DNA from: Lewinellaceae bacterium | Lineage (GTDB): Bacteria > Bacteroidota > Bacteroidia > Chitinophagales > Saprospiraceae | Assembly (NCBI GenBank): GCA_020636445.1 | Contig: JACJXV010000012.1 | Location: 1 to 64,000, forward strand | Direction: 5' to 3' | Length of the DNA: 64,000 nucleotides | Part shown: piece by piece, positions 55,851-64,000 of the stretch | Position numbering within the stretch: the stretch's first letter is position 1 | Layout: every line of letters starts with the position of its first letter | Made by a program: the position numbers and the translations under genes | Notes under the pieces: generated by a model | The model's input: only the letters and a program-made list of their open reading frames with translations | Told to the model about the DNA's origin: nothing | The model's database searches: none

Positions 55851-58679
55851 TTATTTGATGGTATAAGAGGCGCCGAAAGTGAGGGTTATACCCCGCTGGA
55901 AGCGGCTGTACACGAATTCCTGGCTCTTGAATTCAGAGGAGAGGACATAAGGGTCGTCCAGCAGGTTTTGTGCTGAAAACCGCAGACTTAAATCACCTAC
56001 TTTCTTGGTCAGGTTAAAATCCAGCTGGGTACGCCCGCGGTCGTAAATATCGGGGGTTCCTTCCCGGCCAATCAGGTTCAGGCGGTCACCAACGCTGTTT
56101 ACGGAGAGAATCACATCCCAGCCTTTTGCCTGGTTAGCATAATTCAGAGCTGCATTGACGATGTACGTAGGCTGCCCTTCGAAAGGCCGGTCCGTAGGCT
56201 CATTGCCGGTGACATCGTTAACGTCCTGGGAAGATTTGATGACCGACAGGTTGGTGTTGAACCGGAAATTGCGCAGCCAGGAAACTATGGTGCCGAGGTC
56301 CTTACGCAGTTCAAGTTCTACGCCGTAAAGATTGGCCTGGTCGACATTGGTATACTGTACTTCGGGGTTCGATGATTTGATATACTGCTGCGTAATCGGG
56401 TCATAGAACTTCTTGTAATAGGTACTTACCGCGACAAGTTCCCCTGGGTTCACATACCATTCCCAACGCAGATCAACATTGTCGATCAGGGTGCGTCTTA
56501 GCTGGGTATTACCGTCGTAAAAGAACTTCTCGAGCGGATCAAAAGAAACGAATGGCGCGATTTCCCGCATGTTGGGGCGAGCCAGTGTACGGGAAAATCC
56601 GCCGCGGATGTTCATGACATCATTCAGGGAATACACCAGGTTGGCCGAAGGCAGGAAGTCCGATTTCTGGATGCTGCCGGTACGCTCTTCGAGAGGCTGG
56701 CTGACAGCAGCACCTTCCACATAGAGGTCGGTATTTTCGTAACGTACCCCGCCGATGAATTTGAGCTTGGTCCCCAGGTTTTGCGTCAGCATCATATAGG
56801 CCGCAAAAACATCGTCGTTACCAAAGTAGGTATTCTGCAGATCGGTGGCATCGGTGAGGAAGTTTCCAATAAAGTAGCGCTTGCGGGCATCATCGATATT
56901 GACAATACCTACGTTATCATCGGCCAGGAATACATCAGTATCACCGGCGAAAGGCTGCGCAAATTGCGTGTCACTGACCTGGAACCGCTGTTCGTTGAAG
57001 TTGCGGTCTTTTTTCGTGATCATCGAACCGAACTTCAGCTTGTTGGACTTGTTGCGGAAGGGGATTGTGATATCCACTTTACCGGTATACTGCTCATCTT
57101 CCAGGTAGCGGAAGAAATAGAATGGCCGCTGAATATTGGAAAGGGGCAGTAAATACTGATCCCGTTCGACATTGTACTGGTTCTCAAAGAACCGGGTCAT
57201 TGGCTCATCCATAGAGGAGTTGGCATAGCTACCTTTCCATTCGATCATCAGGTTATTCATGCCGGGAATGACATGTTCACCACCTACCTGGTAGTTGGTC
57301 ATCTCCCGCTGGATGAAACTCAGTGCCCGTCCCTGCAATAAGTCCGGGTAAACAATATTGTCGGGGCGTTCGCCGAAGACATACCGGGAGAATTTCTCGG
57401 TGTTGTGATTGTAGAGCACGTTTGCCGAGATGGTGTTATACGGGTTCAGTTTGTAGGCGATACCCAATAAACCGTTAAGCGTTGGGTTGTCTGTGCTTTG
57501 GGTGTCTTCAAAGTTACCCTGGTTGCCGAGGCTGGGGGAATTGATGTCTTCCAGCACCCAGTTGGCCTTTTGGAAGCGGTCCAGGTGGGAGAAGCTACGG
57601 CTGAAATTACCGGCAAAAATAACCCCCAGGGGCTTATTGAATACCGAGAACTGGTTGCCAAACGACAGCGATACACTGTGGTCGAGCGGGCTTTGCATGG
57701 CTACCGGCGTAAATTGCCGATCGATGCCTTTAATGGTGCGGTCGAGGAGTTGGGCTTTTTCCAAATCGCCAAAACGCGCCCGTAAAGCAGAATTGGCGTT
57801 AAGTAAGGTGCGGACTTCCGGGTCCAGCAATTCAGTTGGGATTGCCCGGCTTCCATCGTCATACCCCAGCCAATCCGTATTGCCGCCACTATGGGTCAGG
57901 AACTGATCATTGAGGTTGTTCTGAGCATTATACCCTACAGAGGTTCCAATGGTCAGAGAAAATTGCTCTGGGAAACTCTTGGTTTTGATATCCACATTAC
58001 CCCCGGTAAAGTTACCCGGCTGGTCCGGCGTAAAGGTCTTAGCGGTGATGATGTTGTCCAGGAGGTTGGTTGGAATCAAATCCAGCTGGGCACTGTTACG
58101 GTAAGGGTCCGTACTGGGAATCACCAACCCGTTGAGTTGGGATAGCGAATAACGGTCGCCCAGTCCCCGAATGTAAATAAATTTACCGCCCTGGACATTG
58201 GCGCCGGTTACTTTGCGCATGGCAGCAGCTGCATCACCTACGGCGTAGCGGCTCATCTCCTGCGAAGAAATCCCATCCTGAATTTTATCCGACTTGCGTT
58301 GCAACAGGAGGATGGCATTTTCGGAGCGCTCAATGGCTTTGGCTTCCACGACAACGCTTTCCATTTCAATGGCATCGCCGGAAAGGGCGACGTCCAGGTA
58401 GGTTACCTCATTGTTCTTAACGACTACACCCGTTACTTTTTTATCCGTAAATCCGATGTAGCTAACCACAAGCGTGTAGGTTCCAGCGGGTACGGAGAAC
58501 TGGTATTTACCGTCAAAGTCGGTAGAAGCACCGATAGTAGAGCCTTCAATGAAGACACTTGCTCCAATGAGCGGTTCGCCCAGGTCCTGATCGATAATGG
58601 TGCCACTGATCGATCCTTGGGCAGTAAGTAAAAATGGGGTAATGATTACCCAGATTAGTGCGAATAGTCCTTTTCTCAT
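55851..58679 (-). CDS. TonB-dependent receptor with CarboxypepD_reg domain
   Basis: This is a 942-residue outer membrane receptor. A signal peptide (about 5-20) is followed by a carboxypeptidase-regulatory-like domain (GSISGTIIDQDLGEPLIGASVFIEG...GTYTLVVSYIGF), a plug (MRKVTGANVQGGKFIYIRGLGDRYSLSQLNGLVIP) and a 22-strand-type barrel ending in QRGITLTFGASYTIK. It imports a ligand using TonB energy; the ligand is unknown. Its partner is the T9SS-exported protein just upstream, separated by a 19-bp perfect hairpin. That pairing suggests joint use, for example surface capture and uptake. Confidence 0.93.
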   Translation of the reverse strand: MRKGLFALIWVIITPFLLTAQGSISGTIIDQDLGEPLIGASVFIEGSTIGASTDFDGKYQFSVPAGTYTLVVSYIGFTDKKVTGVVVKNNEVTYLDVALSGDAIEMESVVVEAKAIERSENAILLLQRKSDKIQDGISSQEMSRYAVGDAAAAMRKVTGANVQGGKFIYIRGLGDRYSLSQLNGLVIPSTDPYRNSAQLDLIPTNLLDNIITAKTFTPDQPGNFTGGNVDIKTKSFPEQFSLTIGTSVGYNAQNNLNDQFLTHSGGNTDWLGYDDGSRAIPTELLDPEVRTLLNANSALRARFGDLEKAQLLDRTIKGIDRQFTPVAMQSPLDHSVSLSFGNQFSVFNKPLGVIFAGNFSRSFSHLDRFQKANWVLEDINSPSLGNQGNFEDTQSTDNPTLNGLLGIAYKLNPYNTISANVLYNHNTEKFSRYVFGERPDNIVYPDLLQGRALSFIQREMTNYQVGGEHVIPGMNNLMIEWKGSYANSSMDEPMTRFFENQYNVERDQYLLPLSNIQRPFYFFRYLEDEQYTGKVDITIPFRNKSNKLKFGSMITKKDRNFNEQRFQVSDTQFAQPFAGDTDVFLADDNVGIVNIDDARKRYFIGNFLTDATDLQNTYFGNDDVFAAYMMLTQNLGTKLKFIGGVRYENTDLYVEGAAVSQPLEERTGSIQKSDFLPSANLVYSLNDVMNIRGGFSRTLARPNMREIAPFVSFDPLEKFFYDGNTQLRRTLIDNVDLRWEWYVNPGELVAVSTYYKKFYDPITQQYIKSSNPEVQYTNVDQANLYGVELELRKDLGTIVSWLRNFRFNTNLSVIKSSQDVNDVTGNEPTDRPFEGQPTYIVNAALNYANQAKGWDVILSVNSVGDRLNLIGREGTPDIYDRGRTQLDFNLTKKVGDLSLRFSAQNLLDDPYVLSSEFKSQEFVYSRFQRGITLTFGASYTIK

Positions 58680-58713
58680 AAAAAATGTACTTGTTTGCGA
58701 ACAGGTTTTTGTT

Positions 58714-58755
58714 GGAAAATATCGCTCCCTGAGCGTTCAGGGAGCGATATTTTCC
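58714..58755 (-). terminator. 19-bp perfect inverted repeat between the T9SS protein and TonB genes
   Basis: Arms at 58714-58732 and 58737-58755 pair perfectly around a GCGT loop. The hairpin lies 18 bp after the stop of the upstream gene and 35 bp before the TonB-receptor start. It may act as a terminator, attenuator or mRNA stabiliser that sets different expression levels. Confidence 0.8.
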
Positions 58756-58773
58756 GGTTACAGTAACTAATCT

Positions 58774-61700
58774 TTAGCGAAGGCTGGTTACGGCAAACTT
58801 GCGCGTAACGACTCCATATTGTGTTTTCACGGCAAGGATATACATCCCTGACTGGTATTGCTGCACATTTAAAAAGAAGCGGTTTTCACCTGCTGCCAGG
58901 CGGCCAAGCTGTTGCTGGTCAATCAACCGACCTCCCAAATCGTAAACCAGCACCGCTACTTCTGATGCTCCGGGAAGTTGCAGATCAACATAAGCTTCGT
59001 TGACCGCCGGGTTAGGTGCTGGTGACGCTAAACGCACACCCCGGCTATTCTGGTCCAGCTCTATCGTGTTTGTTACTACGAGGTCGCCAAAGAAGCCATA
59101 CTCAGCCAGAGCGGTCCACATGGCAGCCCAGTTTTCTGTATTGGAGAAAGCTCCGCGATAAGTAACGGCATCAAACCAGCTATCAGTGGCTGCTGCTGCA
59201 CCGCTCAGGGCAGGAGAGCCAGCACTGGGGCGTGGGTCCAGTCCGCCATTAGGCTGGCGGCTGATTCCGGCCAGGAGCGGGTCGCTAACCTGGTTGCCCT
59301 GGGCTACAATGAGGGCCAGAATGGCATCCAGTGTGCCAGGCGTAGCGGCATTGGTATTGTCGTACAACTGGATGAATTTATCCGGGGTGTTACCGGCACC
59401 GAACCCAAACCAGAGGTTATTCAGGAATTTCGTTTCACCGGTAGTGACATAGCGGTAGTAGGAGTCACCGTTAGAGCGGTTGCGCAGGCGCAAACCGGCA
59501 TTACCAAAGTCGGTGAAGATAGAGTTGCCGTATATAACGGCCGCATCAGCGCGGATGTCCATGGCGTTACTGGCGGCAAATTGGCCAGCAGCTCCCGAAC
59601 CGATATAGGTAGCGTTGTAGATCGTAGGAAAGGACTTGGGCGTCAGGTCCGTTTTTTCGGAACCATCATGCTCGCCGCCATTATTGCCATTGTCAGGCTC
59701 CTGGATGTAGAACCAGAACTGGCCCCGGCCAGCCCAGCTTTCATCGTAGTCGAAGCCATCATCGCCACAGAAAGCCGTTACGGCATACTTGACGTCGACA
59801 TTACCGCCGAACCATTCGATGCCGTCGTCTTCGTTGGCGAAGACTTCGATGTGGTCGATTTGGGTAGCACTACCTACACCGCCAAGGGTGAGGCCGTTGA
59901 TTTCGTTATCGGCCTGCAGGGCAGCGCCTCCGTGGCGGATAGATACATAGCGGATTATACCGGAGTTGTCGTCGGCCTGGTCGCCGCCGTACTGGGCGCG
60001 GCCTTCATCGGCAGGAATTCCTTCGATGTTGTCGAAGCCACCGTCTTCGCCGACGATACCATTTCCCAGGATAATCACACCTCCCCAGAGGCCTTTATCG
60101 GCTGCGGTGAGGTCGGTAGGGTCGGTCACATCATCCAGTTCAGCGGTGAAAATGATGGGTGCATCCTTAGTGCCTTCGGCAAAAATTTGTGCACCGCGGG
60201 TGATGATCAGAGCCGATGCCTTGTCAACGCCGTTCGTCGGGGTATTGATACCTTTGATGACGGTACCTGCCTGGATGGTCAGTTTACTACCGGCTTCGAG
60301 GAATACATAACCATCGAGGAAGTAAGTATTGTTGGGCGTCCACTCGTAATTGGTATTTCCTACCAGGTCGCTATCCTTAATAACAATATCGCCACCTGGA
60401 ATCAGATCACCGAAATAGCCGTACTGACCTAAGGCAGTCCAACCTGCGGCCCAGTTTGTATAGCCGAAAGCTCCGCGGTAAGTAACAGCATCAAACCAGC
60501 TATCAGTGGCTGCTGCTACACCGCTCAGGGCAGGAGAGCCGGCACTGGGGCGTGGGTCCAGTCCGCCATTAGGCTGGCGGCTGATTCCGGCCAGGAGCGG
60601 GTCGCTAACCTGGTTGCCCTGGGCTACAATGAGGGCCAGAATGGCATCCAGTGTGCCAGGCGTAGCGGCATTGGTATTGTCGTACAACTGGATGAATTTA
60701 TCCGGGGTGTTACCGGCACCGAACCCAAACCAGAGGTTGTTGATGAATTTCGTTTCACCGGTAGTGACATAGCGGTAGTAGGAGTCACCGTTAGAGCGGT
60801 TGCGCAGGCGCAAACCGGCATTACCAAAGTCGGTGAAGATAGAGTTGCCGTATATAACGGCCGCATCAGCGCGGATGTCCATAGCATTGCTGGCGGCAAA
60901 TTGGCCAGCAGCTCCCGAACCGATATAGGTAGCGTTGTAGATCGTAGGAAAGGACTTGGGCGTCAGGTCCGTTTTTTCGGAACCATCATGCTCGCCGCCA
61001 TTATTGCCATTGTCAGGCTCCTGGATGTAGAACCAGAACTGGCCCCGGCCAGCCCAGCTTTCATCGTAGTCGAAGCCATCATCGCCACAGAAAGCCGTTA
61101 CGGCATACTTGACGTCGACATTACCGCCGAACCATTCGATGCCGTCGTCTTCGTTGGCGAAGACTTCGATGTGGTCGATTTGGGTAGCACTACCTACACC
61201 GCCAAGGGTGAGGCCGTTGATTTCGTTATCGGCCTGCAGGGCAGCGCCTCCGTGGCGGATAGATACATAGCGGATTATACCGGAGTTGTCGTCGGCCTGG
61301 TCGCCGCCGTACTGGGCGCGGCCTTCATCGGCAGGAATTCCTTCGATGTTGTCGAAGCCACCGTCTTCGCCGACGATACCATTTCCCAGGATAATCACAC
61401 CTCCCCAGAGGCCTTTATCGGCTGCGGTGAGGTCGGTAGGGTCGGTCACATCATCCAGTTCAGCGGTGAAAATGATGGGTGCATCCTTAGTGCCTTCGGC
61501 AAAAATTTGAGCACCGCGGGTGATGATCAGGGCCGATGCCTTGTCAACGCCGTTCGTCGGGGTATTGATACCTTTGATGACGGTACCTGCCTGGATGGTC
61601 AGTTTACTACCGGCTTCGAGGAATACATAACCATCGAGCAGATAGACCTTGTCATTTGTCCAGGAATACGTTTGGTTGCCCTGCAGGTCAGCATCTTTGA

Positions 61701-61779
61701 TGGTGACTTCCGTCTGTGCATAACTCCAGGTGCTTAAACAGCACAAAAGGAGGGACATTAAGTAAATTTTTTGACTCAT
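58774..61779 (-). CDS. T9SS-exported protein with two near-identical 440-residue units
   Basis: This is a 1001-residue protein from the ATG at 61779, which opens the signal MSQKIYLMSLLLCCLSTWSYAQ. A further upstream in-frame ATG (62031) is not credible. Unit 1 (about 25-465) and unit 2 (about 466-905) each begin with IKDxDLxGNxxYxW and share TIQAGTVIKGI, KGLWGGVIILGNGIVG, EGIPADEGRAQYGGD, ISIRHGG-like and VTAFCGDDGFDYDESWAGRG segments. They look like a beta-helix-type surface domain. Residues about 906-1001 form a T9SS type A sorting domain (SPAPNPAVNEAYVDLQLPG...YQSGMYILAVKT). The function is unknown; it is probably surface-attached. Confidence 0.9.
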   Translation of the reverse strand: MSQKIYLMSLLLCCLSTWSYAQTEVTIKDADLQGNQTYSWTNDKVYLLDGYVFLEAGSKLTIQAGTVIKGINTPTNGVDKASALIITRGAQIFAEGTKDAPIIFTAELDDVTDPTDLTAADKGLWGGVIILGNGIVGEDGGFDNIEGIPADEGRAQYGGDQADDNSGIIRYVSIRHGGAALQADNEINGLTLGGVGSATQIDHIEVFANEDDGIEWFGGNVDVKYAVTAFCGDDGFDYDESWAGRGQFWFYIQEPDNGNNGGEHDGSEKTDLTPKSFPTIYNATYIGSGAAGQFAASNAMDIRADAAVIYGNSIFTDFGNAGLRLRNRSNGDSYYRYVTTGETKFINNLWFGFGAGNTPDKFIQLYDNTNAATPGTLDAILALIVAQGNQVSDPLLAGISRQPNGGLDPRPSAGSPALSGVAAATDSWFDAVTYRGAFGYTNWAAGWTALGQYGYFGDLIPGGDIVIKDSDLVGNTNYEWTPNNTYFLDGYVFLEAGSKLTIQAGTVIKGINTPTNGVDKASALIITRGAQIFAEGTKDAPIIFTAELDDVTDPTDLTAADKGLWGGVIILGNGIVGEDGGFDNIEGIPADEGRAQYGGDQADDNSGIIRYVSIRHGGAALQADNEINGLTLGGVGSATQIDHIEVFANEDDGIEWFGGNVDVKYAVTAFCGDDGFDYDESWAGRGQFWFYIQEPDNGNNGGEHDGSEKTDLTPKSFPTIYNATYIGSGAAGQFAASNAMDIRADAAVIYGNSIFTDFGNAGLRLRNRSNGDSYYRYVTTGETKFLNNLWFGFGAGNTPDKFIQLYDNTNAATPGTLDAILALIVAQGNQVSDPLLAGISRQPNGGLDPRPSAGSPALSGAAAATDSWFDAVTYRGAFSNTENWAAMWTALAEYGFFGDLVVTNTIELDQNSRGVRLASPAPNPAVNEAYVDLQLPGASEVAVLVYDLGGRLIDQQQLGRLAAGENRFFLNVQQYQSGMYILAVKTQYGVVTRKFAVTSLR
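59149..61638. repeat. 1.17-kb direct repeats, period 1320 bp
   Basis: Bases 59149-60318 repeat at 60469-61638 inside the T9SS-protein gene. I count 12 mismatches by eye, and about 620 bp (59571-60189) are identical. Confidence 0.95.
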
Positions 61780-62144
61780 AACGATTAGTGATTTTTTGAT
61801 ATTAATGTATGGGAGCACAAGGGGTGAAATGAACTTTAAGCCAATGTTAAATTCTACAGGAAGAGCCTTGTGGAGGATCTGATGGGTAGTCTTTCCTGGT
61901 AGATAAGGTTGGTTTTTTACAGCGGCTGAATGGCAGCAGAGAACATGCTGCTGACAGGAGTTAGAAGAACCTGCAGCTGTAGATAAACAGCGATCGGAAG
62001 GATCAGTAGGAGCATGTAGATTTACAGACACAGGATAATCAGATTAATTCCGAATTACCCTGCAAAGATCAGGCTGGCGGGTTAAGTGAGTGTTAAAGCG
62101 ACATTAAGTTTTCTCAGCCGGAGATGCCCCGGTTTTTTGGTATT
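61780..62144. other. Upstream region of the T9SS-protein gene, no gene seen
   Basis: These 365 bases lie between the stop of the protease-like gene (62145) and the ATG at 61779. The frame stays open upstream of that ATG, but the translation is not protein-like. No exact consensus promoter was found on the minus strand. Confidence 0.5.
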
Positions 62145-63101
62145 TTACTCGGTATCGAGGAGATACCAGATGTGAATTTTTTGGGCTTTGAAGTCTATAG
62201 AGAACATCATTTGGCCTAGCACATCAATACCCAACAAGGCCTGCATGTTAATTTCAGACTGCTGATTGAGGTGATCGAGTTGCGTAGCAATAAAAGGCAG
62301 GTCCGAAAGGGCTAATTTCCCCAGAGTTGCCTCGTTGAGCGAAATCTTGCGACCTTCGAGGCGCTGGCGATTGAGGCCTTGAACATAGGCATCACCTACC
62401 TGTTGCCAGGTGTTCGAAGGCAGAGCATCTACAACTGTATTACTGATCAAACTGCTACCAGCCCCCGTATCCAGCCCCACCTTGATGGTTTGGTTGCCGA
62501 TACACAAGGTGATGACGGGTAAGTGGCCAATCCATTCCAGGGGTAGCGTTGCTTGAGGTTTACCTACTTTATGGAGTTGGTTATTGCCGGGCGGCAGTAA
62601 GAATAGTCGTTTTTCGCGCGGCGAAAAAACCAGTTCAAAGTCTTTGAGTAATTCATAACCGACAAGCCCAAGAATACGCCGCCGGGTAAATTGTTCCAGA
62701 TGCTGGAGGTTGAGGGAGAGGGCGGGAATGTTTTTCCAGGATTCCTGGTTGAGTTGAAAAGATTGGACGAGCGTATCACCTACGGCAATGGAACTGGTCA
62801 GGCCTTTGCCCACAAGGGTGGGGTGTGTACCTGGGTTGTCGGTGTTCACCACTAAGGTAGGGGCTCCGGTGTCTAAGATGAAATAACCCGTCTGGCCATT
62901 GAGTTGCCCCTCTACCAACAGCACTTTGTCGACGAGTTCGAAGGGAATAGCACTTAAGCCATTGGGCCTTGGCAATTCCCGGGTAACCGATTCATTCGGT
63001 GTTCGCGAAGGTAAGTAGGCAATCCGGCTTTGGCCGCCAGCGACGGTTAAGGAGATTGCAAAAACCCAGGCGACAACCAATGTTCTGCGCACTTGCTTCA
63101 T
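62145..63101 (-). CDS. Retropepsin-like aspartyl protease-family protein
   Basis: This 318-residue protein has a signal peptide (about 8-23) and two aspartyl protease half-sites in one chain: ILDTGAPTLVVN near residue 76 and VGLDTGAGSSLIS near 208. Both have the DTG catalytic triplet and a hydrophobic strand following. Each is preceded by the usual flap-forming strand. Single-chain double-DTG proteins with a signal peptide are common in Bacteroidota; substrates are unknown. The final LLGIDVLGQMMFSIDFKAQKIHIW is typical of the fold's end. Confidence 0.87.
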   Translation of the reverse strand: MKQVRRTLVVAWVFAISLTVAGGQSRIAYLPSRTPNESVTRELPRPNGLSAIPFELVDKVLLVEGQLNGQTGYFILDTGAPTLVVNTDNPGTHPTLVGKGLTSSIAVGDTLVQSFQLNQESWKNIPALSLNLQHLEQFTRRRILGLVGYELLKDFELVFSPREKRLFLLPPGNNQLHKVGKPQATLPLEWIGHLPVITLCIGNQTIKVGLDTGAGSSLISNTVVDALPSNTWQQVGDAYVQGLNRQRLEGRKISLNEATLGKLALSDLPFIATQLDHLNQQSEINMQALLGIDVLGQMMFSIDFKAQKIHIWYLLDTE

Positions 63102-63352
63102 CCTCTTGGTTTGTAAATTCGACCATTGGGCTGGTATTTCTGCAACCAGTTTTACATGGAATTAAGGATAAGTTTACATTAAATTAACATAATAACCAAA
63201 TTTAGGGCGCTCGAATTATCAAATTCCTGAATGCACGGCCTGTTGATTCTTTAGAGCTCTGGGATTCAATCGCTTAAATAATGGAAAATAAAAATGCAGT
63301 TCTGGGGTGTATTCAGGCGAGCAGAATAGCAGTGCCTTTGCGGGTATTTGCG

Positions 63353-63360
63353 TACCTTTA
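63353..63360 (+). promoter_or_regulatory. Near-consensus -7 element upstream of pyrG
   Basis: TACCTTTA differs from TAnnTTTG at the last base. The start would be near 63364, about 23 nt before the pyrG ATG. Confidence 0.4.
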
Positions 63361-63386
63361 CGTCCCGTAACAACGTCAAGCCAACT

Positions 63387-64000
63387 ATGACCAAATACAT
63401 TTTTGTTACGGGCGGGGTAACCTCCTCACTGGGTAAGGGTATTATTGCAGCCTCACTGGCTAAGCTCCTCCAGGCTCGTGGATTTTCAGTAACTATTCAG
63501 AAATTCGATCCATACATCAACGTTGATCCGGGTACGTTAAACCCCTATGAACACGGGGAATGCTATGTCACGGATGATGGAGCAGAAACCGACCTGGACC
63601 TGGGGCATTACGAGCGGTTTTTAAACCGGCCGACTTCTCAGGCAAATAATGTCACCACGGGGCGGATCTACCAAACAGTTATCAACAAAGAACGGGCAGG
63701 TGATTATTTGGGTAAAACTGTTCAGGTGATTCCCCATATTACCGATGAAATCAAGCGGCGGGCGCAGTTGCTGGATGCCAAAAACGAATACGACATTATT
63801 ATCACCGAACTGGGAGGAACGGTCGGGGATATCGAGTCCTTGCCTTATCTGGAATCCCTGCGACAGTTGCGGTGGGAACTTGGTAGTGATAACTGTTTGG
63901 TTATTCACCTGACTTTGATTCCCTACCTCAAAGCGGCGAAAGAACTTAAGACTAAACCTACGCAACACTCCGTCAAGGAGTTACTGAATACAGGTATCCA
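63387..64000 (+). CDS. pyrG: CTP synthase (3' part outside window)
   Basis: The frame is open from the ATG at 63387 to the window edge (204 complete codons). The synthetase domain is unmistakable: [23 protein letters not shown] with the P-loop-like [65 protein letters not shown] and [13 protein letters not shown]. The enzyme converts UTP to CTP using glutamine. The glutaminase half lies beyond the window. Confidence 0.97.
   Translation, partial: MTKYIFVTGGVTSSLGKGIIAASLAKLLQARGFSVTIQKFDPYINVDPGTLNPYEHGECYVTDDGAETDLDLGHYERFLNRPTSQANNVTTGRIYQTVINKERAGDYLGKTVQVIPHITDEIKRRAQLLDAKNEYDIIITELGGTVGDIESLPYLESLRQLRWELGSDNCLVIHLTLIPYLKAAKELKTKPTQHSVKELLNTGI

Noticed and set aside
59581..61737. Two near-identical plus-strand open frames opposite the T9SS protein
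   Set aside because: Their likeness comes from the DNA duplication of the sense gene, and they have no start signals.
61780..62031. N-terminal extension of the T9SS protein from the ATG at 62031
   Set aside because: The 84 extra residues are not protein-like and would bury a perfect signal peptide beginning at 61779.

Overview
This window comes from a Bacteroidota chromosome, most likely the Saprospiria/Lewinella branch. That placement is an inference. It rests on promoters of the TTTG-N18/20-TAnnTTTG type, weak Shine-Dalgarno signals, an alternative complex III cluster in the Bacteroidetes gene order, type IX secretion (T9SS) sorting domains, a gliding-type CHU_C C-terminal domain, a CarboxypepD_reg/TonB receptor, and families typical of the phylum (DUF6702, DUF5916 and others). 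Base composition is near 50% G+C throughout.

Layout. Positions 1-6.8 kb hold mixed housekeeping genes: a UbiD-family decarboxylase cut by the window edge, a polytopic membrane protein, a DUF6702 protein, a starch-binding-domain esterase, an M20 amidohydrolase and thymidylate synthase. Positions 7.0-24.5 kb hold one respiratory locus. It contains alternative complex III (actABCDEF), a caa3/aa3-type cytochrome oxidase (coxB, coxA, two subunit III genes, subunit IV), heme O synthase, and accessory genes (a cysteine-free protein where SCO usually sits, a DUF420 protein with an EF-hand-like loop, and a small CPMC protein). Together these would oxidise menaquinol, pass electrons through c-hemes to CuA and reduce oxygen. 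The most striking item is that the oxidase subunit II gene continues into a complete OmpA-like peptidoglycan-binding domain.

Positions 24.6-34.3 kb hold single genes and short clusters: DUF423, a membrane-anchored protein with a possible C-terminal propeller, Ung, an alpha/beta hydrolase, a DUF5916 outer-membrane-type protein, and an overlapping pair of a PagL-like lipid A deacylase and an AstE/AspA-like zinc hydrolase. A tRNA-Arg(TCT) at 34.4 kb is followed by a decayed stretch to about 36.9 kb with a large hairpin, an exact-period 96-bp tandem repeat, a pseudogene with two in-frame stops and a DUF1961 lipoprotein split by a frameshift at a 9-base homopolymer.

Positions 36.9-47.7 kb hold an NAD-dependent epimerase/DUF2867 protein, two formylglycine-type sulfatases either side of a YcaQ-like DNA glycosylase, an S1/P1-nuclease-like secreted enzyme, a DUF368 (PopT-type) lipid carrier transporter, shikimate dehydrogenase and proline dehydrogenase. 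Positions 47.8-53.8 kb hold a long, probably structured leader and a 1873-residue repeat adhesin. An IS4-family element with a likely programmed -1 frameshift follows. Positions 55.8-63.1 kb hold a TonB-dependent receptor, a T9SS-exported protein built from two nearly identical 440-residue units, and a retropepsin-like protein. The window ends inside pyrG (CTP synthase).

Short intergenic repeats recur across the window: 7-bp tandem repeats beginning at stop codons, CCGCC/GGCGG palindromes and GAGAC/GTCTC palindromes. At three genes a TAnnTTTG promoter element lies exactly 5 nt before the start codon, which suggests leaderless transcripts.
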